Of a DNA stretch of 64,000 nucleotides, positions 50,402 to 59,824 are shown piece by piece (within the stretch, counting starts at the first letter, position 1; every line of letters starts with the position of its first letter). The notes beneath the pieces are model-generated. The model was not told the origin of the DNA and did no database searches. It saw only the letters and a program-made list of their open reading frames with translations. Location: positions 4,417,785-4,481,784 of the forward strand of contig RPFO01000065.1 in assembly GCA_009746045.1 (NCBI GenBank). The letters are read 5' to 3'. The DNA comes from Mesostigma viride. Taxonomy: Eukaryota > Streptophyta > Mesostigmatophyceae > Mesostigmatales > Mesostigmataceae. A program made the position numbers and the translations under genes.

Positions 50402-52094
50402 GCTCACCTCGATGATGACCTCCAGTACATGGCAGTTTGGTTGGGATGGAATGCACACAGACTGCATCCCCACATGCAGGCCTGCGTGACCTGCATGATG
50501 CGGCCATTTGTGCGGGATCCATCGTTTCCCGCTCCTGGAATGTCATGCCCATGATGCCGAGCCACGCATACTGTAAAGTCATGCGCACTGTGGCAGTTTT
50601 GTGTGGGATGGATTTCTTCATCCGTTGGAACACGAGTGGACCTGTATGGAGACCCCAGCCTTCGGGCGGGAAGCAGCAGATGCTTGTTAAGAATGGTCCC
50701 CGCTTACGGACGAAGTCATGCAGACTGTGATGTCCAGTTTGTGGTGGATGGGCTGGTTTATTATCACCAAGTCCTGCAGGACTTGGTGATTGGTGTGTGA
50801 TGGAGCCCCAAAGTTACTACTACCTCGTGCACAACCTGCATGGCTGGGACCAGTGCAGGTAGCTTGAATTTTGATGGCGTAAACTGGCACTGAAGCGTCA
50901 ACATTGCTGGTAAGTAATGTTCTAAGTACTTGCGCAGGGGCATGCCACGAAGTACTATGCTGATCGCATTAGAAAAATAGTTACACAAAATTTACAAATA
51001 TCGTCTGCATCATTAATTAATTAGGAACATCACTCCGTTGGGAGTAAATGTAGCACATATCCCTGAGAAGGGGCATATGGCTTTTAATACATTCTAGGCT
51101 ACTTCATGCAAGGGTGGGAATGTAAGCTACCCTTGCTCTAGGTGCACCAGGGCACCTGCACCCTCATGATCTATCACGCTATGCCCAGCTAAGGGGGAGC
51201 ATGTCATGTGGGGGAAGATCATCATGGCTATACAAGAGCTAGGGCATGGCTCAACTACTATGCACAGGCACCCAGGGGGGCGGCTTGAGGAGAGGGCCTA
51301 GAAGGCCTGCATGACATATATGGGGTGGAAGGTCTGCTTCATGCCCCAACCATGTACTGCATGTAGTCACTAGAGGGGGATATTCATCCTCATCGGAGCT
51401 GTCCTCTACTGTAATGGCAGACGAGGCGGTACTGAAGCGGCTATATCCGCTCAGGGCCAATAACCTCCACCTGAAGACTTCTATCCTGCATTCTACCAAT
51501 GGGCCGTGGGGCCCGTGGGGAGAAAACAGAAGCATGCCCCGGCCACAGGAAGGTGCTTATCACAGACGGCAGCCCATTGCTCCTTGTCTATCATGCGGGC
51601 GCGGAGTACAGATAATCCCAGAAGCCCTGCATCCTCAAGCAATTGTGTCACATAGGTCCGGGTCGATCGCGCCGCGTCGATCCGTGCGGGGCGCGCGCAA
51701 GTTAATTTGCCTGTGTGGGGTTGCGACGGGTCAAGCTAGGCCGGGGACCCTGCCATAGGAGGTGTCTACCTGGCTGGCTGCAGTCCTAAGCCCGCCCGCA
51801 GTGCCCACATGCATCGGCCAGTATTCACCTGGTATGTGCGGGCAAGATGGCCGGCAAAGAGGAGGAGGCGGTACGTGTCGGATGGTATCCATGGGTGGCA
51901 AGAGGGAGCTCGCAGTAGACGGCTCGGCCCGGGTACGACGCTCTCGGTAGTGGACGCCGAGGATGTGGCGGAGCATTCGAGTGACTGATAGTCACTAGCT
52001 CGGTTCCACGCCCCCAAGCGCCGCGCCCCAGTACCGGGCCCGTCCTGACTGGTCTGCGCCGGCTACGCCCGGTCCGGGGGGATCCTGAGAACTC
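50402..52094. other. Intergenic after PP2C
   Basis: No gene recognised. A TTAA-tailed SINE-like fragment occupies 51010-51095. A partly palindromic CACCAAGTCCTGCAGGACTT lies at 50766. Confidence 0.4.
51010..51095 (+). repeat. TTAA-tailed SINE-like fragment
   Basis: ATTAATTAATTAGGAACATC, then ACTCCGTTGGGAG, GTAGCACATATCCC and AAGGGGCATATGG; the inverted partner is at 10405-10495. Confidence 0.75.
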
Positions 52095-52823
52095 TTGACG
52101 GACGCCGAGCACGAGCGGAACAGGTGCCGACCGGCCGGGGTGTACCTGGATCGAGGCCCTGGACGCCCAGGCGGACGTCGACGCGCTGGCCCAGGCGTGA
52201 GGGTGCTCCCAACGCTGCCATTTTTGCGCGCTTTACGGCCCGCGCCCCGTTGCTGGCGGCCCGGCACCTGCCGGTCATGCCCTGCCGCCGCCCCGGCCCG
52301 CTCTGCCGCCAGGACCCCAAGGTCTTGCCCGCCCGGCACCGCCTCCAGCGTAGCCGGGGCCCGCTGCTTAAGCCGGTGCTCAAGGCCGCCCTTGTGGAGG
52401 CCTACGCACATGCTCAGGACGCAGAGGCGGCCCAGACGTGCCTCGCAGATGCCAAGGCCTGCCAAGCTCGCAACCAGGGCAAGGACATGTGGTACCACCT
52501 CGACCGGCTCGGCGGCCGGCAGCAGCGCACCCCGGTGGAGCACACAGGGGAAGGCACGGCGCCGGTCAGCCTTGACCGCTGGTACGTTGGCCCATAATCT
52601 TTCCTTGACAGGTGGGGCTCACGCCCCCCCCCCCCGCCGCTTCACCCCGAGACGGCCGCCCGTCTCGGTGTTGCCTGACCCCCCCCGCCGCCTGCACCCC
52701 CGGCCCTCCTCGGCCGCGGACTACCAAGTCCCCGCCTTGCAGGAGGGCTGCCTTGCCACCGACGGCGTCGTCCACCCCTTCACTTTGAAGGCATTGGACG
52801 GCGCCCTTGCTCGCCTGCGGTAA
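52095..52823 (+). pseudogene. GC-rich degenerate coding remnant, probably transposon-derived
   Basis: A 242-codon plus frame and an overlapping 157-codon frame show codon-like GC3 bias and phrases such as VEAYAHAQDAEAAQTCLADAK and TDGVVHPFTLKALDGALARL, but no motif that fixes a family. Base composition resembles the retroelement at 1-6.5 kb. Frames switch near 52600, suggesting decay. Confidence 0.35.
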
Positions 52824-52826
52824 TTA

Positions 52827-53530
52827 ATTGGACGTTTGGAATCATGGCATGGCTAACGTAATGACTTACTAGCTAGACCTTTTCAGTGGTTTTCCATTTG
52901 CGGGTATTTCCTCGTAAATGGTGGGAGAGTGATCGCAGCAATGGTGCTCACCACAGACACCACTAGACACTGGTCCCGGCCAGTTAGGCTCGAAACACAC
53001 GCCCTGATCAAGCAAGCTGTTTCCGGCCCCACAGTCTAGGTCATCTACTCGCTCTAGACGTAAGCCAGCCATAATTTCAGTTAGTTAATTATAATTAATT
53101 AATTAATTAATTAATTAGACTCGTGCTCCCGTTGGGGGGTCACGGAGCATTAAACCCGATGGATGGATGAATGGGTGCAAACAGTCCTACCGGTCTACTC
53201 TATCTACATCATCTACCTACAACATCTATCTAAACAACATCACTAACTACAACATCTATCTAAACAACATCATGCTACCCTAGGGGAGATGTCTGGCGTG
53301 CCTCCCGCGGAATTCGGTACACGCGGGCGCTTCCCCACGGGGGCCGGTAGGCTCGTTGTCCTCTATGACCTATAATTTCAATGCACAAGGCTACACATTT
53401 CCATCACCATTCATATTCATCATCCTGAACGACTCGAACACGCGCGGACAAGATAACGGCAGGCTGGAGCTACCATGGTCCGGATTCTCCCGATTTCTGG
53501 CCTGCGCTCACTGGTTGGACATCTCCTTGA
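52827..53530 (+). mobile_element. 3'-tail copy of the RT element, split by a SINE-like insertion
   Basis: 52827-53079 is the reverse complement of about 60205-59960, the 3' UTR of the RT element. It resumes at 53372-53530 (CTGAACGACTCGA, GCTACCATGGTCCGG, GATTTCTGGCCTGCGCT). Orientation is plus, with the 3' end near 53529. Confidence 0.88.
53080..53371 (-). mobile_element. SINE-like element with 9-bp target duplication
   Basis: The 292-bp insert is flanked by ATAATTTCA (53071-53079 and 53372-53380), a phrase present once in uninterrupted copies of the host repeat. On the minus strand it runs from a GC-rich head (GGACAACGAGCCTACCGG) through ACATCTATC-type repeats to the block ACCCCCCAACGGGAGCACG and an AATT tail. 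The hairpin plus tail end is shared with several dispersed fragments in the window. It has no coding capacity. No clear A/B box of a tRNA promoter was confirmed. Confidence 0.7.
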
Positions 53531-53540
53531 TATCACGGAG

Positions 53541-53591
53541 AGCTCTGCCTATCAAGGAGACAACCAGCGCAGGCCAGAAAGCTCTGCCTAT
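53541..53591 (-). mobile_element. Micro-insertion: 27-bp retroelement 3' end with 12-bp target duplication
   Basis: AGCTCTGCCTAT at 53541-53552 and 53580-53591 flanks 27 bases (53553-53579) that match the last 27 bases of the RT element (CAAGGAGACAACCAGCGC, AGGCCAG). Confidence 0.75.
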
Positions 53592-53783
53592 GCACATGTT
53601 TCCAACTGAGATATGTTTCAATTTAATTTTAATTTAACACGTCGTCTGTAGCCACACCTATTTTTAGGACTGAGTTCAACTCAACAGGCGGAAAAAATGG
53701 TTTCGACTTAGGACTTGTTTTTTGCAAAACTTAGCCCTGATCGACCGGGAGAAGACAAGTCTGCGGCCTGCGGGGGCTGAGAT

Positions 53784-54375
53784 TAAATAAGAGGTACCTT
53801 GAAATTATATAAGAGGCGTGCATCTATGAATATATAGTTTTGGAGGCGAGTTTCTGTTGGCGTTAAGTCGTAGTATTGTACGATTGATAGATTGGTAGTG
53901 CATTGGTGGTACTGCACGACGGTATTGGACGGAGTTCCCGGAATCCCGGTCTGGCAAGCGGATTTTGCATCTCACGGGTACATCTCACGGGTACATCTCA
54001 CGGGTACACGACGCGGCACGAAAATGGCTCGCAGTAAAGCTAGGAACCTAGGCGACTACCTATTTGGCGCCGCGACGATCGTGACGTTGTTTACTCCGTT
54101 GGATCTGCATCTACGGCGTTCGTGGGTTGTTTCGAAACCCGGTCGATGAGATTTAACGGAGAAGTCGGGTATATAAATGAGCCCTTTTTGACAACTCACG
54201 TGAAATTGTTGACTTAATCTACATGCATACATGGCTTACATGTTGTCGACTTGTCGTCCAATACTACAAGTTAACGCCAATCGAAACTCACGTCCAAAAA
54301 TATATCTGGATAGAGGCATGTCTCTTATTTAATTTCAAGGTACCTCTTAATTAATCTCGGGCCCCGCCTCGGGGT
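53784..54375. repeat. Inverted pair of the AGGTACCTTGAAATTA family
   Basis: 53784-53900 (GAGGTACCTTGAAATTATAT ... GGCGAGTTTCTGTTGGCG) is mirrored at 54268-54365 (CGCCAATCGAAACTCACG ... TAATTTCAAGGTACCTC). The 370 bases between contain three tandem CATCTCACGGGTA phrases near 53970. Confidence 0.8.
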
Positions 54376-54439
54376 ATAAGTTTGCAAAAAAAAAGTCTGT
54401 AAGTCCGGGCAAAGGTGAACAGGAGGAAAAAAATGGTAA

Positions 54440-55395
54440 GGGTCAGTCGGGGTAAAATTGGCTCTTTTTTAGCAAATTTAGCAAATTAGCAAATTAGCGG
54501 AGGCCGGGGGGCGAGATTAATTACGAGGTACCTTGAAATTAAATAAGATGCATGCCTCTATCGAGATATATGTTTGGAGGCGAGTTTCTATTGGCGTTAA
54601 TTTGTAGTATTGTACGACAACTGTCAAGGGTGACGGCATGTACTGAAATCGCGGATACTTTCTAGATCGATTGCGCATTCGACGGTTAAAAGGCAGAGCT
54701 GCGGTTGAAAGTACTGTACGTGGGGGGGGACGGTGTTACAACGGGGGGGGGGACGCATTTATGGGGGGGGGGGGACGGTGTTACAACGGGGGGACGGTGT
54801 TACAACGGGGGGACGGTGTTACAACGGGAGGGCGAGATTAATTAAGAGGTACCTTGAAATTAAATAAGACGCATGCCTCTATCGAGATATATGTTTGCAG
54901 GCGAGTTTCTATTGGCGTAAATTTGCAGTATTGTACGACAACTGTCAAGGGTGACGGCATGTACTGAAATCGCGGAAGTGTCGCGGAGACGTTTCTACTT
55001 TCTAGATCGATTGCGCATTCGACGGTTAAGAGGCAGAGGTGCGGTCGACTGGCAGTACTGTACGACGGTGTTGGACGGAATTTCCGGTTAGCGATGCGGT
55101 CTAAAGCTTTGCATGTCACGTTGTCGGATCTTAGCCCTTGCGTCGCGCTGTGCTGTGGCGAACTTATTCTCCGCCGTCAGATTGCACCGTCGATGAGCGT
55201 CGATGCTCGTCGATGAACCCAACGCAAGCCATGTGACGAAAAGAAGTAAAAATTGGTGCGGCGGCCTCTACGGCTGAGTTTGGTCAAGTACGCAACTTGT
55301 AGCCCGGCGACTCCACGTAGAGCAGTCCGCAGGTAGTCCGCCGGCGTTAATTTGTTAATTTTGTTAATTTGTAAACTGGGGACAACCTAGTCGTT
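54440..55395 (+). repeat. Left direct copies of the repeat family flanking the HUH region
   Basis: Two partial copies, 54440-54720 and 54838-55395. Shared phrases with 62310-62935 are GGTAAAATTGGCTC, GAGGTACCTTGAAATTAAAT, GGCGAGTTTCTATTGGCG, ATCGATTGCGCATTCGACGG and GATGAGCGTCGATGCTCGTC. A satellite-like GGGGACGGTGTTACAAC repeat (54720-54835) separates the two copies. Confidence 0.9.
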
Positions 55396-55717
55396 GAAAT
55401 GTCGTTGAAATCCTGCTATTTTGCTAAAAAAATTTCTCGTTTCTGGGATTCCCGCCAATTTTCGACTGTGTGTGCAAGAAAAATTTTGCAAGCATTTCCC
55501 CTCAAAAATTGGACTCTGGCATAAAATTGGAGCTGCTTTAGTAAATGTGTCATGCTTCAACACTTATTTAATTTATTGCATAAAATACAGCCTTTGTAAT
55601 TCATGGAGCATTTGTAATTCGTTAATCATTCATTTGACAATATAATTTCAGGACAGACATTTTTCAATTAAATAAATAATAACACAGCAACATTTACGAA
55701 ACGCAATATCCAAAAAT
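55396..55717. other. Spacer left of the truncated Rep-like gene
   Basis: AT-rich, no gene; 3' flank of the minus-strand gene at 55718. Confidence 0.4.
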
Positions 55718-56410
55718 CTAACCACGTTGCCCACGCAGCGGTGGCAGGGGAGGGAAATGGAGATAGTCGAACTCAAACTCGGCGGAAAGGTCAGCAATGT
55801 CGAGCTGATCCCCGGGGAAATCCCCACGGAAAAAGTCAGCAGACAATGCGTACGCACCCGATTGCAACATGTGCAACAAGGTCAAGGTAAGGCAAGGCCA
55901 GGGGCCGATTACATCCATGTACTGCTCGTACCACGATATTGCGTGCCGGATTATATTAGCCCTATTAACAATGGCGGGTGGGAGCCGAGCAGCCCCTGCG
56001 GGTGGTGATGGGTGTGTGTACGGTTGGTTTGATGACGGCATGGTAGTCGTGATCTCCCCACGCCGGTAGCGTTCGGTGATGGTGGCCTCGTGGAGGTTAA
56101 GCGCCCTCCTAGAATGAAATGATCGCGGCAGAGGACAGCAAACACACAAAAATTCTGGCCGCCGTTCCCTGTATCGCATTGGTCCCGAGACACCGCGTTC
56201 TGGGGAAATCGCTGCATTGGTAGCACCTACAGGAGAGCGTTCGTCTGGCGGTGCAACGTCGTTGGGGGCAGCCATCGCGTTTGGGGCGTGAAGACAACAC
56301 GGATGGTCAGCTGCTGGGTGCGAACAGCAGCTGCACGTGTGAACTTCTACGTGCGACATGATGCGTGCACGTGTGGTAGACACGATACCTTGGTTCAACG
56401 CGTTATTCAA
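55718..56410 (-). CDS. CxCC-finger protein, core-less paralogue of the HUH Rep
   Basis: An uninterrupted ORF of 230 codons; a start at M18 (MSHVEVHTCSCC) is equally possible. Two cysteine clusters are seen: C26-S-C28-C29 and C89-V-C91-C92 followed by R101-R102, L104 and H107. The second cluster has exactly the spacing of the finger in the Rep at 58 kb (C96, C98, C99, R108, R109, L111, H114). Its C-terminal part (W160-Y161 ... TLLHM 177-181 ... SG 184-185 ... L189, A191, F193) aligns with Rep residues 344-376 (WY ... TLAHM ... TG ... L, A, F). The HUH endonuclease core between these parts is absent. The gene is divergent from the Rep genes. A role as DNA-binding partner or competitor of the Rep is inference; a relic of a second element is the main alternative. 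Confidence 0.75.
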   Translation of the reverse strand: MNNALNQGIVSTTRARIMSHVEVHTCSCCSHPAADHPCCLHAPNAMAAPNDVAPPDERSPVGATNAAISPERGVSGPMRYRERRPEFLCVCCPLPRSFHSRRALNLHEATITERYRRGEITTTMPSSNQPYTHPSPPAGAARLPPAIVNRANIIRHAISWYEQYMDVIGPWPCLTLTLLHMLQSGAYALSADFFRGDFPGDQLDIADLSAEFEFDYLHFPPLPPLRGQRG

Positions 56411-56509
56411 GAGAAACTCGACGCGTTTGCGCGAGGCCGCGTAGCTAGATACGATTGTGATTGGGTACGGGGTTTCTCGACATCGTAACCGGTACGAAAG
56501 GGTACATCA

Positions 56510-57332
56510 TGTCCACGTCAGTACGTAACGATGAACAAAAATATCTTTAAAAGGCATAAAATCGTATCCGGCAATAGTAGCATTCCATACGTGCAGCTGA
56601 AACACGGGTACGATGCATCACATGCGCTGGCAAAACTGTGCCCTTCGTAAATATCGCGTCCGTGGAAACATAACGTATCTTTACTACATCTTTTAACGTA
56701 ACCAATTACGGCTACAGAAAGCATGCCATTCGTCCCTTGTACGTACTGAATATTTACGTGGTTCAGTTTTGCCCTTATTTCACGCGGTGGTGAAATCTTC
56801 TGCAGATTTTTTTGTCCGAAAGCAGGTCTACACAGTGTCCTCTGTCCACATGTCCCCTTGCATGCTTGCGAACCGGTACATTTGGCAAACAAGCACGTCA
56901 GCATGCACGCAGACGCGTATTTTCCTGTAAGTTGTCCCGCCTTGTGAGGAGGAAGGTGACGAATCCCAACGAGTCAGCTATGACGTCTAAGTAAACACGT
57001 TGCAGGGGCTGTGGCCCATAGCGTCCTGAAATGCTAGGGAAAATCAGGACATGACAGAGAAACGGCATAAAATCTTATACTGCTCTAGTTGCGTCCCAAT
57101 TCCCATACGGGAAGCCCATACATGCGTAAGTCTCATGATATGCGCTGGCAAAACCGTCCTCTCTGTTAAAAGCGTGGCGTGCAAATACAACGCGGCTGAA
57201 AATCGTACGGTGTCCACCAGGTAAGTACATTGCAAGCTTGGCATTTTGACGCGGTTCATTTTGGCATATCTGATTTGGCAAACGGGCACGTCAGCGCCGG
57301 CCTGTTTTGGGTTGACTTGTCCGCTTTGGGGG
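56510..57332 (+). promoter_or_regulatory. Divergent intergenic region with duplicated promoter-like segment
   Basis: Two diverged direct copies, about 56540-56990 and 57060-57390, share GGCATAAAATC, ATGCGCTGGCAAAAC and ATTTGGCAAAC followed by GCACGTCAGC. The right copy leads straight into the coiled-coil ORF. The left copy continues into a decayed version of that ORF's first about 20 codons. ACGTCAG boxes (reverse CTGACGT) occur near 56515, 56893 and 57289 and could bind bZIP-type factors. Confidence 0.55.
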
Positions 57333-58181
57333 ATGGAGGAAGACGATGCCGAAAGGGTCAAGCTACGACGCCTTACCAAAGAAGCCACGGCCACCGTTTC
57401 CCGGTGGCGAAGTGAAGCTGCCAAAGAAAAACAGGACATGAGCGAGTTTCGAAAACTGGCCTCGCAGGGCCTCTTTCGGAATCTGGTAGAGTCTGTTAAC
57501 GAGAGGCGTGTCAAATTAGCGGACGCCATTAAGGAAAGGGGGGTGCAACTGGAGAAAGCAGCAAACAGTGTGGAGCATCAAAGCAATGTTGTAAAGGACG
57601 CCAAACAGGCCTACCAGAATTATAAGAACAGGATCCAGGAGGAATGCGACAAAAAGATTAACAAGGGTTACAGTGACCTTCTGGAGGAGCATCTGAACAC
57701 GTTGGAGAGATTGAAAACCATTTATGCCAGAAAGGAGGCCGCCTGGGACAAGGAGGTGGCCAAGAAGACACAGGAGGTCTTGTCGGTGCTAGAAACCGTT
57801 TGCCCCCTGCTCGGAGATGCTGTTTCAAGGGCATCCTCCTCTACCACTGTGCAAGAACTTGCTGCATCTCAAGATGATGATGACTTCCTTGATGCGTTCT
57901 GTCTAGGTAGGGCTGCTGTCGAGTCTCAAAATTCTGATGCTGTAACGCCCATTTCCAAGGACCTTGAGGAGGGGACCCCTGTCAGTACCAAAAATGGCAA
58001 AGGGAAAGACCCGTCTTCGTCCACTAAGAGGCAGCTGTACACAACCAACAGTGACGATGAGCGACCCAGCAAGCAGCCCGCCACCTCTGACACCGCCGTC
58101 GCCCTCTCCACCGGAGGACGACCTGCCTCCTCAGGCGGACAACCTCCCTCATGTGGAGGGGCGGACACTACGTCGTCATAA
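57333..58181 (+). CDS. Coiled-coil ORF1 of the Replitron-like unit
   Basis: The ATG at 57333 gives 282 residues (MEEDDAERVK...). Residues about 10-150 are charged and heptad-like, a long coiled coil (for example ERRVKLADAIKERG, LEEHLNTLERLKTIYARKE). The C-terminal half is Ser/Asp-rich and disordered. No cysteine finger or enzymatic motif is seen. The last 125 bases overlap the start of the Rep ORF in the +1 frame. It may be an oligomerising partner of the Rep; function unknown. A spliced fusion to the Rep is possible (GTAGGG donor-like site at 57906) but unproven. Confidence 0.75.
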   Translation: MEEDDAERVKLRRLTKEATATVSRWRSEAAKEKQDMSEFRKLASQGLFRNLVESVNERRVKLADAIKERGVQLEKAANSVEHQSNVVKDAKQAYQNYKNRIQEECDKKINKGYSDLLEEHLNTLERLKTIYARKEAAWDKEVAKKTQEVLSVLETVCPLLGDAVSRASSSTTVQELAASQDDDDFLDAFCLGRAAVESQNSDAVTPISKDLEEGTPVSTKNGKGKDPSSSTKRQLYTTNSDDERPSKQPATSDTAVALSTGGRPASSGGQPPSCGGADTTSS

Positions 58182-59700
58182 TCTGGTGGTGTGTGATGAC
58201 GAGGAGGAAGATGATACCCCTCTAGACCCCCTGACTTGTGAGGAAGACCTGGTGGATACCCCTCATGTGTCTCGCGCTGCATCAGTGCATGTGACATTTG
58301 AAGGAGAAGAGGCAAGTGCCGAAGCCGCCAACCCCCTGACGTGTGCGTGCTGCACGCCCCCTTGGACTGCAAAGACGAGGCGTGGGCTGAGCAAGCACGT
58401 CAACACTCAGATCAGAAAACGGTAAACGTTTTCAAGTCGTGTGTTTCCTCAGAATTTTTTCATTGCTGATTTTCTGTCAAGGATTGTGCCATTCACGTCA
58501 AATCACTCATACTTTCTGAGTTGTAATGTTTTTCCTTTTTTTTTGTGCAGGCAGCGCGCCCTTGAAGAGGAGCTAGATGCGGATGAAGCGCCGGAGGCAC
58601 CGGTTGACGACAATCCGGCTGAAGATGCGGCTGAAGATGCAGCAGCGGATGAAGACGACGGGGAGGACTTTGTTCCCCTGAAGCCCAAGAAGAAGCGCAA
58701 GGCAACAACCGTGCTGAAAAATTTTGTCGTGCACATAACCGTGTCCGGCGGAAGCCGTCACTTGACAGATGAGGAAATCGGCATTATAACAGCATTCCAT
58801 GATAAGAATGGTAAAAAGGGCCTGTCAATCATTGAGGAAGGCCAACTAGAGGATCACAAGCACGCCCATATGTTAATGGAAATTCAGGCCACGTCCACGC
58901 GGGCGTACAAGGCGGAACTAAAGGCCGCACTTGGGTGGGACAACCCAGTGGATGAACGAGGCAACTTTGATAAAAACAAACCGAGCATCAAAATTAGGGA
59001 GGTGAAGAGCAGCCACAAGATCAACTATTCAGGGATGATAGGCTACCTGCTCAAATCTGAGAACGAGCAAAGCTTTGAAATATTGTACCAGCATGACATT
59101 GACATGGATGAAATGGAGGAGGGTAGAATAGAGTACATGCTCCACGGATCGCCCACTTTGAAGGGCAGGCTGTGTTTGACTGCCTTCAACTTGCTAGAAC
59201 GGGCTGCCGTGTATTGGTACAAACACCACAATGAGATCAGCCGCGAGCCTAGCTTGATCAGGACTTTGGCGCACATGTTCAAAACAGGTCGCTTCTCTCT
59301 AGACGCAAAATTCCTAGTTGGAAGGGGTCTGGACTATCCCCGTGCCCAATCTGCATTTAGTGAAATCATGGTCGAGCCCAAGTTGGGTGACCACTCACTG
59401 CATGTGATTGCACGTGCCCTAGAGCCGCGCGAGCGCTACTTTGAGACAGATCAGTTGGCCCCTGTGTTTCCCAACGCACGTGCTGGGTTGCGGCAAGAAC
59501 GGGCTGCCGAGAGGGAGGCCATGGCAATTGACATGGACGCCATCCTCGATGAGGTGCGACGCCCTCCGCGTAACAACAATGACCTGGATGATGACACCCT
59601 CATTGAGAAAATCCTACAAGACCGCGATAACAAGGCGCGGCAGAAACGCCCTATCAGGGTGGACAGCGATAGCGAGTCTTATGAGTCGGAACTGGAGTAG
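58057..59700 (+). CDS. HUH (Y1) endonuclease, Replitron-like Rep protein
   Basis: Two exons, 58057-58421 and 58551-59700, join in phase (CG|G) through a 129-base GT-AG intron with a T-rich acceptor; 504 residues. Order: acidic Pro-rich N-terminus; CxCC finger (C96, C98, C99 ... R108, R109, L111, H114); acidic linker and a KPKKKRK nuclear-localisation-like patch; HUH nuclease with FVVHITVSGG (180-189) as first strand, H226-A-H228 followed by MLMEI as the metal site, and Y287-LL-K290 as the catalytic tyrosine motif; C-terminal helical domain (344-400) and acidic tail. There is no Walker A/B, so no helicase, unlike Helitron or CRESS Reps. Y1 HUH proteins nick and join single strands. Replitrons of algae are the best-fitting group. 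All catalytic residues are intact. Confidence 0.85.
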
Positions 59701-59824
59701 AAAACCCAGCACATGTGAATGCAGAAATGCGTGCCATGGGATGATGTGATTTCATGAGGTCCATGTGAAACCAGATATGCATGTTTGGATGTAGGGTGTT
59801 TTTATGAGACGTACAGCTTCAGCA
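59701..59824 (+). other. 3' flank of the Rep gene up to the RT-element insertion
   Basis: Carries a repeated phrase CATGTGAA...CAGA-ATGC (59712, 59760). The original sequence continues at 62171 once the RT element is removed. Confidence 0.4.

Noticed and set aside
58057-59700. Endogenised CRESS-DNA virus Rep
   Set aside because: No superfamily-3 helicase follows the nuclease, and the finger, spliced structure and coiled-coil ORF1 fit an algal transposon better; not fully excluded.
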